From assembly GCF_015057245.1 (NCBI RefSeq), contig NZ_SVET01000001.1, forward strand, positions 186,001 to 250,000: a stretch of 64,000 nt of DNA. Reading direction: 5' to 3'. The DNA is from Pseudobutyrivibrio ruminis. GTDB taxonomy: Bacteria > Bacillota > Clostridia > Lachnospirales > Lachnospiraceae. The notes under the pieces were generated by a model, which was not told where the DNA came from, did not search any database, and saw nothing but the letters and a program-made list of their open reading frames with translations. Below are positions 34,899 to 43,131 of this stretch, piece by piece. The position numbers and the translations under genes were made by a program. Position 1 is the stretch's first letter. Each line of letters starts with the position of its first letter.

Positions 34899-35411
34899 GT
34901 ACCTAATCATTTTGTAAACATGGATTATTCCCAGAGAAAAGCCCCCTGATGCGCCATATAAAATGGCCACAAAAGCATCTTTATTAATTCCTAATATCAT
35001 TGCCGCAATAAGCAAACTAGCATTAATAGCAGGTATTATTTTAAGCAAAAATTCTAGCTGATTATAATCCTGTTTCCTTATCACTTCTTTCTTCAATAAA
35101 AAACCGACAACTCCAATTATTTCGAAGAGAAGTGTCGCCATTGATATGGCGGCAAGCGCTGCAGATACACTGTAATAATTGATTTCTCTGTTTTGAAAAG
35201 ATCCTGCTAGTACTAAGACGCCACTAATTAAAAGACATAACGTCATTTTCATTTTTATTATTTGCACTTCTCTCTTCGTTAAATTAAACGAGTACAATGG
35301 CCCAACATACTTATATTTGATTTTGAACCCTCTTTTGTTGTCAGCAGGTTCTTCATAAGCCTCATACTCCTCTTCAAAATAGTCTTTTAGAGTTTTCATT
35401 TTAAAGTCCAT
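34884..35411 (-). CDS. Small membrane protein at end of ABC operon
   Basis: The 175-residue protein has a charged N terminus (about 55 residues) and four hydrophobic stretches (MTLCLLISGVLVLAGSF, AALAAISMATLLFEIIGVVGFLL, IIPAINASLLIAAMILGI, FVAILYGASGGFSLGIIHVY). It is not a recognised ABC component. AAAGGAAATTA precedes the ATG at 35411, which overlaps the preceding ATPase gene by 11 bases, so it is cotranslated with it. Function unknown. Confidence 0.75.
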   Translation of the reverse strand: MDFKMKTLKDYFEEEYEAYEEPADNKRGFKIKYKYVGPLYSFNLTKREVQIIKMKMTLCLLISGVLVLAGSFQNREINYYSVSAALAAISMATLLFEIIGVVGFLLKKEVIRKQDYNQLEFLLKIIPAINASLLIAAMILGINKDAFVAILYGASGGFSLGIIHVYKMIRYEKRW

Positions 35412-36363
35412 TAATTTCCTTTACTTTATTACATGCAACGAAATGATTGTCTCCAACCTCTTGTAGTGCGACGCTACATTTGCAGGACTCATCTGCATAA
35501 GGACATCTTGATGCAAACCTACAACCTGGGCCTGGATTTATTGGAGATTTGATTTCCCCTTTTAAAATAATTCGCTGCTTTTTATTATGAATATCAGTTG
35601 TGGGTATGGCTGATAAAAGCGCCTTTGTATAAGGATGAAATGGATGTGCAAACAACTCATTTCTATCACACTTCTCAACCATTTGGCCTAAATACATTAC
35701 ACATATATCTTTCGAAATATGCTTTACGACAGACATGTCATGGGTAATAAACAAATATGTTAATCCCAAATCTCTTTGCAGATCCATAAGTAGGTTTAGT
35801 ATCTGAGCTTGAATAGAAACATCCAAAGCAGATACTGGCTCATCACAAACGATAAACTTAGGATTAAGGGCAAGAGCCCTTGCGATTCCAACACGCTGTC
35901 TTCTTCCTCCATCAAGCTCATGAGGGTAAGACATACGAAGACGTTTCTCGATTCCAACAATCTCCATTAGTTCTTTTGTACGTTTGATAATTTCTTCTTT
36001 TGATAACTCCCCTTCTAGCTTTAAAGGTTCCATAATGGTGTCTTCTATGGTTTGTCTTGGATCAATTGAAGAATAAGGATCCTGGAATATCATTTGTACG
36101 TTTTTACGATATTCCTTCATCTCTTTTCTATTCAATTTCGTTACGTCTTTACCGGCAAAAATAATTTGACCATCAGTACTTTCATTCAAATGAATCAAAG
36201 TTCTACCAAGGGTAGATTTTCCACAACCGGATTCTCCAACTAATCCAAGGGTAGTTCCTTCTTCAACAGAAAATGAAACATCATCTACAGCATGAACCAT
36301 TCCTGCATTAGCCTTAAAATATTTCTTTAAATTTTTAGTCTCTAATAGTGTTGCCAAAATCAT
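35401..36363 (-). CDS. Peptide-type ABC importer ATPase (OppF/DppF-like)
   Basis: The 320-residue ATPase has Walker A GLVGESGCGKST, Walker B KFIVCDEPVSALDVS and the C-terminal oligopeptide-family extension with Cys residues (GCRFASRCPYADESCKC), which in this family can bind an Fe-S cluster. The signature region reads LDGGRRQRVGIARAL rather than LSGGQ, an unusual Asp-Gly variant. Start overlaps the OppD-like gene by four bases (ATGA). Confidence 0.93.
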   Translation of the reverse strand: MILATLLETKNLKKYFKANAGMVHAVDDVSFSVEEGTTLGLVGESGCGKSTLGRTLIHLNESTDGQIIFAGKDVTKLNRKEMKEYRKNVQMIFQDPYSSIDPRQTIEDTIMEPLKLEGELSKEEIIKRTKELMEIVGIEKRLRMSYPHELDGGRRQRVGIARALALNPKFIVCDEPVSALDVSIQAQILNLLMDLQRDLGLTYLFITHDMSVVKHISKDICVMYLGQMVEKCDRNELFAHPFHPYTKALLSAIPTTDIHNKKQRIILKGEIKSPINPGPGCRFASRCPYADESCKCSVALQEVGDNHFVACNKVKEINGL

Positions 36364-37331
36364 TCCCCCTTATTGCATCGCCAACATCGAGTAAAATGTC
36401 CCGGTGTCACCTCTATCATTTCATTATCGTATCTATCACAGCCGTGACATTTATAAGGACATCGTTCCTTAAAGTCACAACCATCACGAATTTCTGATGG
36501 ATCAGGAGGTAATCCTTCAATTGGCGATAATCGCTCTACATCATTATCTAAGTCAGGAAGTGCTGCAAATAATCCCCTAGTGTATGGATGTGAAGGATTG
36601 TCATAGACATCCGCCAAAGTTCCGCTTTCAACTATTCTACCAGCATAAATTACTGCTACTTTGTCACAGACCTGGGCTACTACACCAAGGTCGTGTGTAA
36701 TCAAAATCATTGCTGTATTAAACTTGTTCTTTAAATCCTTTATTAAGTCCAGCACCTGTGCCTGAATAGTTACATCCAAGGCAGTTGTAGGTTCATCTGC
36801 AAGTAAAAGTTTAGGCGAGCAAGCAAGCGCTAAAGCAATGACAACTCTTTGCTTCATACCTCCAGAAAATTGATGAGGGAATTGCTCCGCACGATCTGCG
36901 CTGATACCAACCAACTCCAACATTTCAATAGCCCTTTTATCCGCCTCCGCTCTACTACAATTATGGTGTAATTTATATCCCTCTGATATTTGAGATATAA
37001 CGGTCTTTACTGGGTTTAAAGCTGTCATCGGATCCTGAAAAATCATAGAAATAGATTTTCCTCGTAATGACTGAAGCTTTTTATCCTCCATTTCTAGAAT
37101 GTTTTCACCGTTGTAAAGAATACTTCCTTCTAAGCTTTCCACTGAATTCTCTGGCAATATTCTTAATACACTTTTGGCAATTGTAGTTTTACCTGCACCT
37201 GTCTCTCCTACCAATCCTAAAGTCTCACCTTCATTAAGCACAATCGACACATCATTGACTGCATGAATGATAGAATTTCCGGAATGATATTTTACTGTTA
37301 AATCTTTTATTTCAAAAAAATTCTCTGCCAT
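36360..37331 (-). CDS. Peptide-type ABC importer ATPase (OppD/DppD-like)
   Basis: The 323-residue ATPase has Walker A GLVGETGAGKTT, signature FSGGMKQRVVIALAL, Walker B KLLLADEPTTALDVT and the Cys-rich oligopeptide-family tail (CDFKERCPYKCHGC). I start it at the ATG at 37331 (MAENFFEIK), which follows AAGGAGT and lies seven bases after the OppC stop; an upstream ATG at 37379 is inside oppC. Partner of the OppF-like ATPase. Confidence 0.93.
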   Translation of the reverse strand: MAENFFEIKDLTVKYHSGNSIIHAVNDVSIVLNEGETLGLVGETGAGKTTIAKSVLRILPENSVESLEGSILYNGENILEMEDKKLQSLRGKSISMIFQDPMTALNPVKTVISQISEGYKLHHNCSRAEADKRAIEMLELVGISADRAEQFPHQFSGGMKQRVVIALALACSPKLLLADEPTTALDVTIQAQVLDLIKDLKNKFNTAMILITHDLGVVAQVCDKVAVIYAGRIVESGTLADVYDNPSHPYTRGLFAALPDLDNDVERLSPIEGLPPDPSEIRDGCDFKERCPYKCHGCDRYDNEMIEVTPGHFTRCWRCNKGE

Positions 37332-37338
37332 AACATTA

Positions 37339-38265
37339 TTACTCCTTGAAATTTGGGTCCAATGCATCTCTAAATGCATCTCCTAAGAGGTTAAAACTCA
37401 GGACTGTTAGAACAATAAAAATACCTGGGATAATAACCATGTAAGAGTTATCTCTAATATAGTTTCTAGTAGCTGCAAGCATTTGGCCCCACTCAGGTTT
37501 TGGTTCTTGCACGCCCAAACCTAAAAAGCTTAACGAAGAAGATGCTAAACCATTTCGGCTTATACTCATTGCTACTTCTACAATGATTGGTGAAATAGCA
37601 TTTGGAATAATATGATTTGCTATGATTTTCCATGTAGGACAATTGATTGTTGTAGCAGATTCTATGTACTCCATATTTCTGATTCGCAAAATATTGGCTC
37701 TCATAAGTCGGGCAAATCCAGGAATACCTGTAATTCCAAGAGCTAAAATACATTTATCCACTCCCGTACCAAACACTGCACAGAATGCCATAGCTAAAAC
37801 CAAAGAAGGGAATGCTTGGAAAATATCCAAAAATCTCATAAGGGCCGAGTCAACAATACCGCCGAAATATCCAGCCACCGCTCCCATAACGATACCTAAA
37901 ATAGCTGAAAGCAAAGTAGATAAAATACCAATAACAAGAGTGTATCTTGCTCCATATAAAACTCTCGATAGAATATCTCTACCTAAGTCATCTGTACCAA
38001 ATAAATGATTCAGGCTAGGCCAAGATTTCATATTTACGAAGTCTGTTGCTGAATAGCTATATCTACAGATATATGGAGAAATTAACGACAGCACAATAAT
38101 AAATACTAAAAATGCAATGCCAAAAACAGCCCCCTTATTATGTGATACACTGCTCCAAATATATTTCCATGAGCCAGGTTTTATACTTGCATCGATATGA
38201 TGTCTCTTTTTATTTTTTCCATGGCCATGTATTTTTTTATTATGTCTCTTTAATTCATCAGCCAT
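37339..38265 (-). CDS. Peptide-type ABC importer permease (OppC/DppC-like)
   Basis: The 308-residue permease has a Lys/His-rich cytoplasmic N terminus, about six membrane helices and the binding-protein-dependent transport motif GIPGFARLMRANILRIRNMEYIESA (partly quoted), the EAA loop. NFKE ends it. ATG at 38265 follows AAGGAGAAGAAAA and overlaps oppB by 8 bases. Second permease of the importer. Confidence 0.92.
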   Translation of the reverse strand: MADELKRHNKKIHGHGKNKKRHHIDASIKPGSWKYIWSSVSHNKGAVFGIAFLVFIIVLSLISPYICRYSYSATDFVNMKSWPSLNHLFGTDDLGRDILSRVLYGARYTLVIGILSTLLSAILGIVMGAVAGYFGGIVDSALMRFLDIFQAFPSLVLAMAFCAVFGTGVDKCILALGITGIPGFARLMRANILRIRNMEYIESATTINCPTWKIIANHIIPNAISPIIVEVAMSISRNGLASSSLSFLGLGVQEPKPEWGQMLAATRNYIRDNSYMVIIPGIFIVLTVLSFNLLGDAFRDALDPNFKE

Positions 38266-39223
38266 TTTTCTTCTCCTTATTTCTATTTGCAGATACATAC
38301 TGTGCCTTTATTCTTGGATCAGCAAATGCGTACATCAAATCTGTAAGTAGCATAATTATCGCAAACGTAAATGCGATAAAAATAATGCCGCCAGTACATG
38401 CATTATAGTCTCTGTTATTAATACTATTAACGAGATACTGACCTATTCCAGGAATAGAGAAAACAACTTCGATAATTGTGGCTCCGCCTAACATTGAACC
38501 AAATCTCATACCAATAACTGTAAGGATAGGTATCAAAGCATTAGGAAGTGCATGACCATAAATAACATCCTTTTCTGGTAAGCCTTTAGAACGAGCTGTA
38601 GTAACATAGTCAGAACGAACAACTTCCAACATACTCGCTCTAACCTGTCGGGTAAATCCAGCAAGACCACCTAGAGAATTTGCAATTGTAGGTAATACAA
38701 AATAGATAAGTGACTTACTACCTGATGAAGGAAACCACTTTAGTTTCAAAGAAAATAAAAGAACTAATAAAAGTGCTGTCCAAAAGCTTGGCATACAATC
38801 AAATAGCAATGTGATAAACAAAGATAATCTATCACCAATTGAATTTGCATGTACTGCTGTATATATTCCAAGAGGAAGTCCTACTACAACAGTAAGAATG
38901 ATACTGAAAAATGCAATTTTTGCTGTGTGTGGAAATCTAGTCATCAATTCCCACTTAATATCTGTACCATCAATCAAAGATTTGCCAAAATCAAAATGCA
39001 TAAAAATATTTGTGATATACTCCCATAACCTAACTAGAAATGGTCTATCAAGTCCTAACGCTATTCTTTTTGCTTCTATTTCTGCTGCTGTATGAACGCC
39101 AGAGCCTAAGGCGAGCTGAGCAGGATCACCGGGTACAAAATTCATAAGCGTAAACATAATCACACCTACAGCTATAAGAGTAGGTATCATTATCAACAAT
39201 CTTTTCAAAACATATTTAGCCAT
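38258..39223 (-). CDS. Peptide-type ABC importer permease (OppB/DppB-like)
   Basis: The 321-residue permease starts MAKYVLKRLLIMIPTLIAVG, the usual OppB/DppB N terminus with an early membrane helix, followed by NFVPGDPAQLALG. Later comes the EAA region TRQVRASMLEVVRSDYVTTARSKGL and FSIPGIGQYLVNSI. It forms the membrane pore with the OppC-like protein. Confidence 0.93.
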   Translation of the reverse strand: MAKYVLKRLLIMIPTLIAVGVIMFTLMNFVPGDPAQLALGSGVHTAAEIEAKRIALGLDRPFLVRLWEYITNIFMHFDFGKSLIDGTDIKWELMTRFPHTAKIAFFSIILTVVVGLPLGIYTAVHANSIGDRLSLFITLLFDCMPSFWTALLLVLLFSLKLKWFPSSGSKSLIYFVLPTIANSLGGLAGFTRQVRASMLEVVRSDYVTTARSKGLPEKDVIYGHALPNALIPILTVIGMRFGSMLGGATIIEVVFSIPGIGQYLVNSINNRDYNACTGGIIFIAFTFAIIMLLTDLMYAFADPRIKAQYVSANRNKEKKNG

Positions 39224-39242
39224 ATTCTTTTTCCTTATAATC

Positions 39243-39266
39243 CTCTTAGGGCTTGCGCCCTAAGAG
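39243..39266. terminator. Stem-loop after the substrate-binding protein gene
   Basis: CTCTTAGGGC and GCCCTAAGAG form a perfect 10-bp stem with loop TTGC. On the minus strand there is no T-run after it, so rather than full termination it likely trims or stabilises the transcript, giving more binding protein than permease. The plus strand has TTATTTTTTTT after it. Confidence 0.6.
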
Positions 39267-39275
39267 TTATTTTTT

Positions 39276-40916
39276 TTACTGTACAGACTGATAATCATCT
39301 GCAAATGTCATAGCGTTTATTACTGGATTTAATTTTTCAATAGAAATATTTGTGATGCCAGATGTTGTTACAATTGCTTTTGTTTCTGTGTAAAGACCTA
39401 CCATATAGCAATTCTCAACAACATAATCATGGAATGCATTCATGTTCTCTTCGCTTCTATCTGCAATAGCAGCCTTGAGTAATTCCTGAAGCTGTTCATC
39501 ATCTGTGAATCCCTGTGTTAAACCACCATTTGCTTCTGCACCAAATAAGTCATTCCAGAATGTTGTAGTAAAATCAACTACCTGATCTGAATACTCTGAA
39601 ATATCCCATGCTGTTGGGTCAGACTGAACAGCCTGTCTTGCAGCTCTATCCTGAGCATCAATTTCCAGTGTAATGCCTGCTTCAGCAAGCATTGACTGTA
39701 AAGCTACATATGGCTGCTGTGGAGCCTGTGAAGTTACAAGAATGCTAATTGTAAGTGGATTGCTATCGCTGTAACCAGCAGCTTCCAAGTATTCTTTTGC
39801 TTTTTCTAAATCACGTGAAAAGTATTCCTGTGAATCCCAAGCCTCTACATAATCTGGAGCAAGGTTTGGAGCAACATCATAACTAACTACACATTCACCA
39901 GATGTAAGAGACATTGTGTAAGCATCAAATGCATAAGCAATAGCTTTTCTTACATTTACATCAGCACAAGGATTTCCTTCGCTTGTATTAAAAATCAAAT
40001 ACTGGCTCATTGCATTTAAATATCTAGTAGTGTTATAAGCTGACGCATCTTCAAATCTAGAAATATCATCCTGAGAAATTTCAGCCATATCAATCTCACC
40101 ATTTTCAAGTGCAATTGCTCTAGCAGATGCTTCTGTAATACAGCGAATTTCAATTTCCTTTACGTTCTGATACTCAACGTCTGCTTTGTTTTCTGACTTC
40201 CAATAATCATCCTTAGCTTCAAGAGTTACTGAAGAACCTGTCTCCATGTTTGTAATATAATAAGCTCCTGTTGTTGCAGGATTTGAATTGATCTCATTTT
40301 CGCTAGCATTTTCATACCATGCTTGGCTGGCAATTGAGCAGTCACAAAGAACAGCCTCGATTGCACCTTCTGATGAGTCTTTTAACTTAATATCAAGACT
40401 ATAATCGCCTGTTACTTCAGAGCTATCATAGTAAAGTGAAATCTCTGAAACAAAACCAAGTTCTGCAAGTTTGTCATAACTGAATACAACATCTGCAGCT
40501 GTGATTGCATTTCCCTGACTATCTACAATATTGTCGTAAAGCTCAACAGAATATGTGGAGTCATCTACTTTTGTTACCGACTTTGCTGCGTACATTTGAA
40601 GTTCATCATTTTCAAGCATGGCACCAATAAATGGTCTGTAGCAAAGATGAGCCCAAATAGTTTGTTCAGTCCAATCTCTAACTGATGAATCATTGCCCCA
40701 AGGTCCAATGGTAAAAGAATCATCATCAACTGCAACAACTACCTTCCCCGCCTGAGTTGTTGCTTCAACAGCAGTATCAGAATCTACCTGAACTGAACTA
40801 GTTGTAGTTTCGGCTGTGTCTGCAGAATCCCCATTATCTGCATTCCCACATGCAACAAATGATGCCGTAGCAAGAGCTCCAGCAATTAATAACGATACAA
40901 ATTTTTTTCTTCTCAT
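39276..40916 (-). CDS. ABC importer substrate-binding lipoprotein (family 5)
   Basis: The 546-residue protein has a lipoprotein signal (LLIAGALATASFVACGN) and matches the oligopeptide/dipeptide family 5 binding proteins, with AADVVFSYDKLAELGF, NPATTGAYYI, VRKAIAYAFDAYTM and DLEKAKEYLEAAGYSD. Family 5 proteins bind peptides, nickel, opines, sugars or plant-derived compounds. Its promoter shares the LysR block found before the hydrolase operon, so its ligand is probably related to that pathway rather than general peptides. Confidence 0.92.
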   Translation of the reverse strand: MRRKKFVSLLIAGALATASFVACGNADNGDSADTAETTTSSVQVDSDTAVEATTQAGKVVVAVDDDSFTIGPWGNDSSVRDWTEQTIWAHLCYRPFIGAMLENDELQMYAAKSVTKVDDSTYSVELYDNIVDSQGNAITAADVVFSYDKLAELGFVSEISLYYDSSEVTGDYSLDIKLKDSSEGAIEAVLCDCSIASQAWYENASENEINSNPATTGAYYITNMETGSSVTLEAKDDYWKSENKADVEYQNVKEIEIRCITEASARAIALENGEIDMAEISQDDISRFEDASAYNTTRYLNAMSQYLIFNTSEGNPCADVNVRKAIAYAFDAYTMSLTSGECVVSYDVAPNLAPDYVEAWDSQEYFSRDLEKAKEYLEAAGYSDSNPLTISILVTSQAPQQPYVALQSMLAEAGITLEIDAQDRAARQAVQSDPTAWDISEYSDQVVDFTTTFWNDLFGAEANGGLTQGFTDDEQLQELLKAAIADRSEENMNAFHDYVVENCYMVGLYTETKAIVTTSGITNISIEKLNPVINAMTFADDYQSVQ

Positions 40917-40959
40917 TATTTAACCCTCCAATAAATTGATAGATTTTTTCGTTAATGTG

Positions 40960-41023
40960 ATTATATTTTCTGAGTACTTTCCCAATCAATTCCATTTAAA
41001 ACAACATTTTTTCCAATTATGAA
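40960..41023 (-). promoter_or_regulatory. LysR-controlled promoter C (ABC importer operon)
   Basis: On the minus strand -35 TTGATT (40989-40984), 18-bp spacer, -10 TATAAT (40965-40960). CAATCAATTC at 40983-40992 is followed, 28 bases from its first base, by TTCC-N5-TGAA (41011-41023). This is the same block as promoter A with one arm mismatch. Confidence 0.78.
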
Positions 41024-41040
41024 ATACTAATAATTGCATT

Positions 41041-41068
41041 AAAAAAGGACCGCTTTAAAAGCGATCCT
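41041..41068 (-). terminator. Terminator of MATE-SDR-hydrolase operon
   Basis: On the minus strand AGGATCGCTTT and AAAGCGGTCCT form an 11-bp stem with one mismatch, then TTTTTT. The stop codon of the hydrolase gene lies in the loop side of the hairpin. Confidence 0.85.
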
Positions 41069-42317
41069 CACTTAACCATTCATCTACAAAATCATAGAGT
41101 ATTTTGATGGTATCTCCAAATTCACCGGGATATTTTTCCAGATGCTTTGCAGGTTCAAATTTATGATTTGCTCCATAGATAAATGCTATATTTTTATCCT
41201 TACTAGCACATGAATCATATATAGATTCTGACGCAATATACTCCCAACCTGCTGTCATTCCTACCACAAGAGTTGGAACAGAAATATGTTTTACATTACC
41301 TATCGGACTTGCATAGGTAGAATCAAAATCTACTCCCCATAAACTGTCCTCATTGTACCCATAGTCAGGCTCAGTTCGAACTGCATAGGAATTCAGATAG
41401 GTTTTAACTGATAAAAATCTAGCTCCCTCCCAAAATGAATCTGTGAGAGACTTGAAATTATCAGCTCCTCTTAAAGAATAGATAATCTCTTTTTTTCTCT
41501 CTCCATTTGGGTATAGCTGCAAATGTTCCTCCTTTGTGTGTGCAAAGAAGCTATTATCCTGGGCATATAGCTTATTATTGAAAAAGCCCTGAGCTGACGC
41601 AGTGATTATAAATGGTTCATCATCACTATAATATCCTAAACCTGCGTCTATGTTAGCGTTTCGATCAAGAGCTTCATCTAAAAGTCTATTATTTCTTTCT
41701 CCTTGTGCTTTGAGAAAACGTTGAACAAAATCCTTAGTATATCTGGTATTCTCTCTGTCAAAACCATTTTCTTTAGAAAACAAACTTAGACTTTCATCTA
41801 CATCTATTCCAATACCCTCTTTCATTACAGCAGGATCCAAACTAAACAATTGCATCAGGGCATTACCCCAGTTTGAATCCAAATACATAATTCCGTCTGC
41901 CTTTGGCAAAGTGTCATTATCCGGATATGGATAAATCATGTTGTCTCCCTGAAATATCTGAGGTCCATTTTCGGCAATAGCTTGATAGCAGCTCATAAGT
42001 GTTCCGCCACCGCTATGTCCAATTAATATAACCTTTTCTACCTGTGGCAACGACTTTAAATACTCCACTGCAGCCTTAACTGCTTTCATTTTTTCTGGTT
42101 GAGAGAAAACAATTCCCTCCTTATTCATGACATTTGCGTTAAGGGCAGTATATCCTCGCTTTGCCAATTCTGGTCCAGTCGAAAAATCAAGGTAATCCTC
42201 ATCTGAATGCATGGTTAGAATTGCAATCTTTTCCTTACCATTCTTATCCACTGGTTCATATAAAACACCAGGCACACGTCTGGTAACTCTAATAAAAGAA
42301 CTCTTTATATCTGTCAT
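41055..42317 (-). CDS. Alpha/beta hydrolase
   Basis: The 420-residue protein has the alpha/beta-hydrolase nucleophile elbow VILIGHSGGGTLMS and a C-terminal His in IYGANHKFEPAKHL, with TLVVGMTAGWEYIASE before it. No signal peptide, so cytoplasmic. It resembles large esterases acting on small ester or amide substrates; the specific family was not recognised. Last gene of the third LysR-linked operon, ten bases after the SDR-like gene. Confidence 0.8.
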   Translation of the reverse strand: MTDIKSSFIRVTRRVPGVLYEPVDKNGKEKIAILTMHSDEDYLDFSTGPELAKRGYTALNANVMNKEGIVFSQPEKMKAVKAAVEYLKSLPQVEKVILIGHSGGGTLMSCYQAIAENGPQIFQGDNMIYPYPDNDTLPKADGIMYLDSNWGNALMQLFSLDPAVMKEGIGIDVDESLSLFSKENGFDRENTRYTKDFVQRFLKAQGERNNRLLDEALDRNANIDAGLGYYSDDEPFIITASAQGFFNNKLYAQDNSFFAHTKEEHLQLYPNGERKKEIIYSLRGADNFKSLTDSFWEGARFLSVKTYLNSYAVRTEPDYGYNEDSLWGVDFDSTYASPIGNVKHISVPTLVVGMTAGWEYIASESIYDSCASKDKNIAFIYGANHKFEPAKHLEKYPGEFGDTIKILYDFVDEWLSEDRF

Positions 42318-42326
42318 TATTTCTCC

Positions 42327-43130
42327 TTAGCCTACAATTAATCCGCCATTAACGTCAATTCTTGCTCCATTAACAAATGACGATTCTTCACTAGCAAGAA
42401 AACAAAATGCTCCAACCAAATCCTTAGGTTCCATCATTCTACCTACTGGAATTTGTTTTGTCATTTGTTCTCGCTGCTGATCAGTCAATGTATCCTCGGC
42501 AGGGACATCCCCTTCGCAATGACCAATCAATATGCAATTAGTAGTTATTCCTTTAGGACCAAGCTCCTTTGCCAGCTCATAAGTTAATGCCTCTAGGCCA
42601 CCTCTAGCGGCGGCAAATGAAGGGTCATGGAAATAACCACCATTTCTTGCATCGGCAGTTGTTATATTAATAATTCGTGGTGCATTACTTTCGAGCAAAA
42701 ACTCGTAAGCATTCTTCGCATTTACGAAGGCTGATTCTACAACCTCCATTGAATGTCTCCAAATCTCTTTATCTGTATGCTCAAAATCATACCTAATATG
42801 ACCACCCTTTGCATTAACAACTACATCAACACTGCCAAAATAGTCATAAACGTATCGGATAATATCACTCATATGCTCATTCTTAGTATAAATTTCAGGA
42901 GCAGCTGCCAAGTTTTCCTCCCACTTAGCTTTAGGATTTTGAGCTAGTCCAATTACTCTATCGTGATATTTCTCCGGAATCTTTTCCGCAATAGCCTTTT
43001 GTGCTTTAGTATGTAATCCCGACAAAAGGGCAACATTCATTCCATTTTCCAAGGCGGCATTTACAATGGCCATACCATTGTTTCCAGCTCCACCTGTAAT
43101 AACCATAGTTCTACCTTTTAAAGTAAACAT
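42327..43130 (-). CDS. SDR-fold protein lacking the Tyr/Lys catalytic pair
   Basis: The 267-residue protein has an SDR Rossmann fold: TGGAGNNGMAIV, VDVVVNAKGGHIRYD, the late TNCILIGHCEGD and SSFVNGARIDVNGGLIVG. Where the YxxxK pair should be, it reads DPSFAAARGGLEAL, so Tyr is Phe and Lys is Arg (about residues 172 and 176). The usual Ser position is also changed. It may be an isomerase, a lyase or a non-catalytic partner. The ATG at 43130 follows GAGGTGG and lies one base after the MATE stop. Confidence 0.82.
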   Translation of the reverse strand: MFTLKGRTMVITGGAGNNGMAIVNAALENGMNVALLSGLHTKAQKAIAEKIPEKYHDRVIGLAQNPKAKWEENLAAAPEIYTKNEHMSDIIRYVYDYFGSVDVVVNAKGGHIRYDFEHTDKEIWRHSMEVVESAFVNAKNAYEFLLESNAPRIINITTADARNGGYFHDPSFAAARGGLEALTYELAKELGPKGITTNCILIGHCEGDVPAEDTLTDQQREQMTKQIPVGRMMEPKDLVGAFCFLASEESSFVNGARIDVNGGLIVG

Positions 43131-43131
43131 G

